Assembly (NCBI RefSeq): GCF_016807185.1
Contig: NZ_JAEVYN010000003.1
Location: 248,001-312,000 of the forward strand
Direction: 5' to 3'
DNA: 64,000 bases
Origin: Leptolyngbya sp. Cla-17
Lineage (GTDB): Bacteria > Cyanobacteriota > Cyanobacteriia > Leptolyngbyales > Leptolyngbyaceae
The notes under the pieces were generated by a model. The model did not search any database. It saw nothing but the letters and a program-made list of their open reading frames with translations, and was not told where the DNA came from. The translations under genes were made by a program, and so were the position numbers. Each line of letters starts with the position of its first letter. Position 1 is the stretch's first letter. This document shows, one piece after another, positions 61,601 through 64,000 of the stretch.

Positions 61601-62444
61601 ACTCCATCCCCATCGTTTTGACCGAATTGTTATAGCCGTTCATGGGCTTGCATCTTTGTTACAGGATAAGCCATCAGAAGTACTAACCCAAACTGGAGTG
61701 ATTGAGTGTATACAAGCATTTGCTTTGAAAACAGTTGACGAGCATCGTGTTCCTAATACCCAGCTCTTCCGAGACCCAATGCTAGCACAGGATAGTTTAA
61801 GGTCAATTTTAGGGGGCGATCGTGGACACTGTTTAGCTCCGTTCTTTGGCTCAGAACTAGCTCAGTATCTTGAATCGGCATCTTTAAAGGCAATTATTGC
61901 AGGGGCAATCCAAAATCTTGAAAGTGATCCAACTGATCTAACTCAATGGAACTGGCTTAATGCTGTTGTTGGGGATTTACCTATTTATGAGGATTTGAGA
62001 GACTCATTCAAACAGGTTGTTGCAGGGAGCAGCATCACTACATGGTTCAAGCTCAACCGTGATCTTGGACTTTTAGCATTGGATATTGCATCCGATCAAA
62101 TTAATTACATTGGTGATGAAGAAGTACGGTCGTATCTAGAAAATCAATTATTGTCTCTCGTGCGATCATTGGATGAAGAGGCACAAAACAATATTAACGA
62201 GAATGTAGTCGCCCAGTTGATAGAAATAATATTTAAACTTTCCATCAAACCAGGAAAACCTTGTGAAACTAGTAAACATGCGGCTGATCTAATGAGCAGA
62301 ACGGCGGATACTTGGCAAGAATTAGCTGACACACATATATATACTGGACTATTTAAGTTAATTCAGGAATTACCCACAGAACAGCTACATGGATTTTGGA
62401 AAGCTTTTCTCCATCTTCGAGCCTTACGAAGTCGGCTGGTTTGA
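55674..62444 (+). CDS. Giant protein: nucleoside phosphorylase-like domain, TPR-like region and PIN-like domain
   Basis: Residues 1-245 form a PNP/MTA-nucleosidase-like domain: GVAGG at 81-85, VEMEG at 185-189, and the catalytic Asp212 in RGISDL. About 270-960 are helical repeats of TPR style (for example IEASNLLEQATQLDPKAD). Around 1223-1390, IYLMGGTASVLAEAKI, YTYLDEARLAI and VIWIDDRFFNQYP (Asp1338-Asp1339) resemble a PIN nuclease. The remaining 850 residues are helical and unassigned. The start ATG 55674 has AAGGA before it. The length (2256 residues) is exceptional and the codon use is AT-rich compared with drmA. A role as sensor plus nucleotide- or RNA-degrading effector is inference. The 4-helix membrane protein gene is divergent. 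Confidence 0.72.
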   Translation: MPRAVILTALPVEYLAVRAYLISLQEEMHPQGTIYERGQFVSGGRLWEVGIVEIGAGNSGTAFEAERAISYFNPNVILFVGVAGGIKDVVLGDVVASTKVYGYESGKTEGTFRPRPEVGLSAYSLEQRARAEARKSDWLQRLSSVPSPVPKVYVAPIAAGEKVIAAIESEIFEFLRSNYGDAIAVEMEGFGFLDAARANQQVFALIIRGISDLIYNKTQADTEGYQEIAARHASAFAFEILAKFNYESKQGFEPKPRQAEQMVQYGSDYAQGYQTVVQSGGVAYNGGIHIHTSQNQNSLRHLELQLAISNSELERLSSGISEDINANKLEEICELEREGLVRSAHSGTRELRDSENWKIFERPVQAKILKMLAGYAIVLDDDAIEASNLLEQATQLDPKADTIFIRTLICSRTQGVQAALAELSNFNDISLFNLKLALLIEISRANEAIATIQTIPNNIQPNAETHRLHALALLIEGNILEAQQKIQEAVSANSEWETVRETEAVIKYHSALSPAALQKGRFPLPEPVDKAFIKHDDDSLARLRKAEAAFARLASESERAEDLRQYWKIWQLACLANDPDRQDEAQAFCLRLLEENSANTKTIVWAIARNYEIDTAVSQRTLDKSLKISTNDRDAIERITVLLWLYLNDDNSEAALDLLNRTREKFAQHGDLNYWLFWYIQALIAVERLEEALQEIEAVSDPQARRLLRTAVLREIATESGDWQAVIEHLENCFEETQDGKFLYECCYLKAYLQDWFYVADQSEVLLEKIGTPRALSLAVDCSHRAKRPGRCVKLLSENQKLFPNGVLPDYLRHLKVWCLAQTGAITAAVHEAESLAKDYPTANNLATLLAIQFRQGDAHGMVITARYLLEKNDVPPANLLQAARLVQPKDLRLARQIWQKATEASVDPDILGEVIDIGFKLSLDANDAEFRQFLHQAQLLALEDKGPFKAVPLREVISLQRSWSEHANELNTKYDRGGLPIHLVAEAGRFPLVNLFRDLLQKNAVAPNPHRQPSILVRHGGRPVQAHPLSEEFRLSCTHWRLHLDISAFLLADYLEILDLLEEHFKPLKVSAVFQPALARQLQMLHSHQPSRLELYRQTLELLYRNVLKELPRRMEVSISFSCDLVEKKGQQWIALLEKAKTEGGYLVEFLPLQVWITEEELQPISLSPEDQAQVINCRSLLEALRQSKVITDNQYQSALTGLGSEGHSEPSALLPQLNVPIYLMGGTASVLAEAKILNKICQYFQVTVDYTYLDEARLAISSNEQRSRLVSELTDLIERVRDGLEKHTYETVTLPDSKANQELEHENENNLDLLTAFDLFRFESQLDNDIDVIWIDDRFFNQYPHHTQIITIVEVLDALLAVNALSQDDYYDKLLQLRKANTRYIPISGKEIVYWLRQAPIIDGSIKETEALALLRQYIASCLIDTHRLQLPPIPDNSPNPQGEITFLLSCLRATEDAIIAGWLDTLVSNEDAVAYANWMLLNLYTGTFGFRHLTPTNDSNGNGTDLIGLDISSLYISGIHLWREQNSNSLEEQSLRLHYFTWLDWQLTDRRFKANPDAANITSKAIHFLLYEQSKAHQEDELQDQVVRYIHQQFYYDLPDSLCTEIKSDQELMDWLGIRTIPSIKIDRLSLPSAEFWQAAEAAVNGKEATITALEPEIELRIQPATNNSARDVLEIRSYDGSIVQGIDDALFQLLHHDSSPGVEVLRSRRFWLDCDNKTLDKLIAEISTIEEPRERFEQAKTWRAQSAAFFYKKLELELAHTDELSMSELMPPSAEGLLRHFRMDTTITSGDAFHARLSQAAQSLIAEEGLEEALERLACLPVKLPLVILEELGKLAPEDRQSLFKKLTASWASPICKFHLIDLALCFPQKEESELVKHLLNEVYSDTAIPHFNLLSVLLQLTDNAFSFRPDVKEWSVPVRLAMTWAHASKLQNFLDIPGLKLQEFIENLWVMLQSQVNPDRFNRDVKFWNDILHPHRFDRIVIAVHGLASLLQDKPSEVLTQTGVIECIQAFALKTVDEHRVPNTQLFRDPMLAQDSLRSILGGDRGHCLAPFFGSELAQYLESASLKAIIAGAIQNLESDPTDLTQWNWLNAVVGDLPIYEDLRDSFKQVVAGSSITTWFKLNRDLGLLALDIASDQINYIGDEEVRSYLENQLLSLVRSLDEEAQNNINENVVAQLIEIIFKLSIKPGKPCETSKHAADLMSRTADTWQELADTHIYTGLFKLIQELPTEQLHGFWKAFLHLRALRSRLV

Positions 62445-62513
62445 TTAAGATAGGAGAGAAAGGAAGCGATGGATGATAAGAGGCTAGGTAGAAAATTATT
62501 CCCTTATACATAA

Positions 62514-62636
62514 AAACTATTTGAGCCTGAACAAGCTGAATTATTCTTTAGTCCTGAATGCATTGTAGAAAATATCAGGAAGAGACTTCAGCAGAATCAT
62601 CCTTTTAATTACAAAGGGTATTGCTGTATCAGTTGA
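62514..62636 (+). other. Short unassigned open frame after the giant gene
   Basis: A 40-codon frame (KLFEPEQAELFFSPECIVEN and so on) runs to TGA 62634-62636 with no start codon and overlaps the end of the convergent replication-like gene. It may be a remnant of a gene tail. The stretch 62445-62608 has nothing else. Confidence 0.2.
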
Positions 62637-63622
62637 GTCGTGGTTATCCAGCCGAGTTGAGAATGGAGAGTGTAATGAATTCCATCAATCACCATCGCTG
62701 CTACAACCAATCCTTGGCGTTTCATTTGATCAAACCACTCATTGAATCCCTTCGGTAAAATTGAGTTCTTCTCAATCTGCAATTTCCAGTTCTTGACGAT
62801 CGCCTGATAAAGATACCCAACCGGATTTTTGATCTGCTGTTTCTGCTGTTGGTGATTCAGATAATCAATTGCAGCTTGTACTCGATCAGGAAATTGCGCG
62901 ATCGCCCTTTTGAGGGCAGTCGGTAAAGGGGAACCTGCCGGATGCGCTACCGCTTGAGCTACTGCATCTATAAGTTCTGGGAACTCTGCATCTTGAATTG
63001 CAAAATCGTTCCCAGAACTAGCCCGAGAAAGGTTATCTCCTCCGAGCGTTCCGGCTTCTACTTCAGAAGCTTGATTGCAACTTTGTGTTTTCAGGAAATC
63101 CATATCTTCAAGATTTTCATTCATGTCTGAAACAACATCCGTTTGTTGTTCTGAGAAAGAAGTTTCTGGAGAAGTTTCTGTATTTGCAATGCGACCAGAT
63201 CGCGCATCGATGTGATCGCTGTTCACAAATCGAGGTGCGACCAGATCGCAAAAGTCTTCTGTAAATGTATTCAATCTTTCGTAATCGATTCGGTAGAACA
63301 TCACTCGCTTGCAGCAAGAAATCCAATGTTGTGCCGTCTCAATCAATCCAAGCTTTTTCAGATTAGCGATCGCTTTCCTCAACCCATACTCACTCATCCA
63401 GGGGAACTGTTCTTGCCAAGACTTAAGTGAGTTGTAGATCCATTTAGTTCCGTCGATCATCCAACCTGTTGTTGCAGGGTTGAGCGTCCAGTAATACAGT
63501 TGTTGCAGGAATGCTCCCTCATCAAACCCTGTTCCTGATTTGCCCAAAGCTTGCTTGAGCCGTCCTGCCAGTTGCGGTGGAATGGGGATTGAGTTTATTT
63601 CAAGTGTTTTATTGCTCATCAT
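62609..63622 (-). CDS. Replication-initiator-like / winged-helix protein of plasmid type
   Basis: The protein of about 337 residues starts LEINSIPIPPQLAGRLKQAL, then has a winged-helix-like region (FLQQLYYWTLNPATTGWMID, IYNSLKSWQEQFPWMSEYGL, RKAIANLKKLGLIETAQHW) as in plasmid and phage replication or primosome (DnaD-like) proteins. The middle is polar and low-complexity, and the C-terminal helix part (RVQAAIDYLNHQQQKQQIKN, VGYLYQAIVKNWKLQIE) resembles primosome-type helices. ATG 63622 overlaps the stop of the upstream gene by ATGA; the ATG at 63619 is also possible. It suggests a plasmid-derived or integrative element here. The family call is by pattern only. Confidence 0.5.
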   Translation of the reverse strand: MMSNKTLEINSIPIPPQLAGRLKQALGKSGTGFDEGAFLQQLYYWTLNPATTGWMIDGTKWIYNSLKSWQEQFPWMSEYGLRKAIANLKKLGLIETAQHWISCCKRVMFYRIDYERLNTFTEDFCDLVAPRFVNSDHIDARSGRIANTETSPETSFSEQQTDVVSDMNENLEDMDFLKTQSCNQASEVEAGTLGGDNLSRASSGNDFAIQDAEFPELIDAVAQAVAHPAGSPLPTALKRAIAQFPDRVQAAIDYLNHQQQKQQIKNPVGYLYQAIVKNWKLQIEKNSILPKGFNEWFDQMKRQGLVVAAMVIDGIHYTLHSQLGWITTTQLIQQYPL

Positions 63623-64000
63623 AGACACCCTTTTATAAATTGATTGATTGATTGATTCGTCATCAAGTTTTGGAAACCCATTCGCTCAAGTCGTCTGTCT
63701 GTTCCCCAAACTATTTGCTTGAGCCTGGAAAGTTGAACTTTCATCTGTTCCTGTTGCTTCTCTAACGCTGCGATTTGTTCACCTCGCGCGATCGCGGCTC
63801 GAACTTCACCCACGGCTCGATGGGAAAGGTGTTTGGTTTTCACCTTGGGTTGACCGGATTTCTTGCGTTCTCCTGTAAGTCGGCGCAGTTGATAGTAGGT
63901 GTATTTTTTTTCGTTTTTGATTTTGGTGTAGGGTTCAATCCAGCAGTTGCGGTAAACGTCGCCTTCTGCGGCAATGGTTTGGATGGAATGACATAAGCGA
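63619..64000 (-). CDS. Conserved hypothetical protein with coiled-coil, 5' end outside window
   Basis: The frame is open to the window edge, so its start lies beyond base 64000. The visible 126 codons read YTYYQLRRLTGERKKSGQPK and VKTKHLSHRAVGEVRAAIAR, then a probable coiled-coil (QIAALEKQQEQMKVQLSRLK) and a tail. The pattern is common on cyanobacterial plasmids and next to replication-like genes; the function is unknown. Its stop TGA (63619-63621) overlaps the next start as ATGA, so the two are coupled. A short TTGA-type tandem repeat lies at about 63635-63656 within it. Confidence 0.55.
   Translation of the reverse strand, partial: RLCHSIQTIAAEGDVYRNCWIEPYTKIKNEKKYTYYQLRRLTGERKKSGQPKVKTKHLSHRAVGEVRAAIARGEQIAALEKQQEQMKVQLSRLKQIVWGTDRRLERMGFQNLMTNQSINQFIKGCL

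Noticed and set aside
1..64000. CRISPR arrays, tRNA and rRNA genes
   Set aside because: No regular spaced repeats, no tRNA-like T-loop plus acceptor pairs and no rRNA-like stretch were seen by reading.

Overview
The window looks like chromosome (or a large replicon) of a filamentous-type cyanobacterium. GCGATCGC (HIP1) octamers recur through most genes, several small proteins and the IS remnant have a cyanobacterial flavour, and the IS remnant carries short GC-rich dispersed repeats of the kind seen in Nostoc-like genomes. I cannot name a species.

Left part (1-26.3 kb) is mostly housekeeping and accessory metabolism: an FMN-binding split-barrel tail, a rhomboid protease, DUF1993, a GIY-YIG protein, a NERD-UvrD helicase, a LysR regulator divergent from ilvD, rsgA, a class C beta-lactamase-like hydrolase, a nucleotidyltransferase, oxidoreductases, a DUF4174 lipoprotein, an EVE protein, a transglutaminase-like membrane protein, and a compact run of methyltransferase / AMP-ligase / MtfA-like peptidase / GNAT. 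It holds many broken genes: a decayed methylase-helicase cassette (5.35-6.16 kb), a degraded IS1-type element (6.3-7.2 kb), AraC and NAD(P)-oxidoreductase tails beside it, an internally deleted aldo/keto reductase, and a decayed second copy of the methyltransferase just upstream of the defence island.

Centre (26.4-53.4 kb) is a defence island built on class 1 DISARM. drmD (SNF2-like helicase) and drmMI (Eco57I-like adenine methylase) lie on the left; drmA, drmB and drmC lie on the right. About 12 kb of other genes sit between the halves: a zinc-ribbon + PD-(D/E)XK nuclease next to drmMI, a phytoene desaturase remnant, a patatin-like phospholipase with C-terminal membrane segments, a four-helix membrane protein, a HipA-like kinase overlapping a HIRAN partner, a superfamily 2 helicase fused to an HExxH metalloprotease, and a RelE-like domain fused to a UvrD-type helicase. 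The last gene overlaps drmA by ATGA, so it belongs to the drmABC operon. The nuclease, the two fusions and the kinase/HIRAN pair are the best candidates for undescribed functions in the window.

Right part (53.4-64 kb): a YhcG-type PD-(D/E)XK nuclease convergent with drmC, then a divergent pair made of a four-helix membrane protein and a 2256-residue protein with a nucleoside phosphorylase-like N-terminus, a long TPR-like middle, a PIN-like segment and a large unassigned C-terminus. This pair resembles nucleotide-signalled conflict systems. The window ends in two overlapping minus-strand genes of plasmid-replication character. No tRNA, rRNA or CRISPR array was seen.
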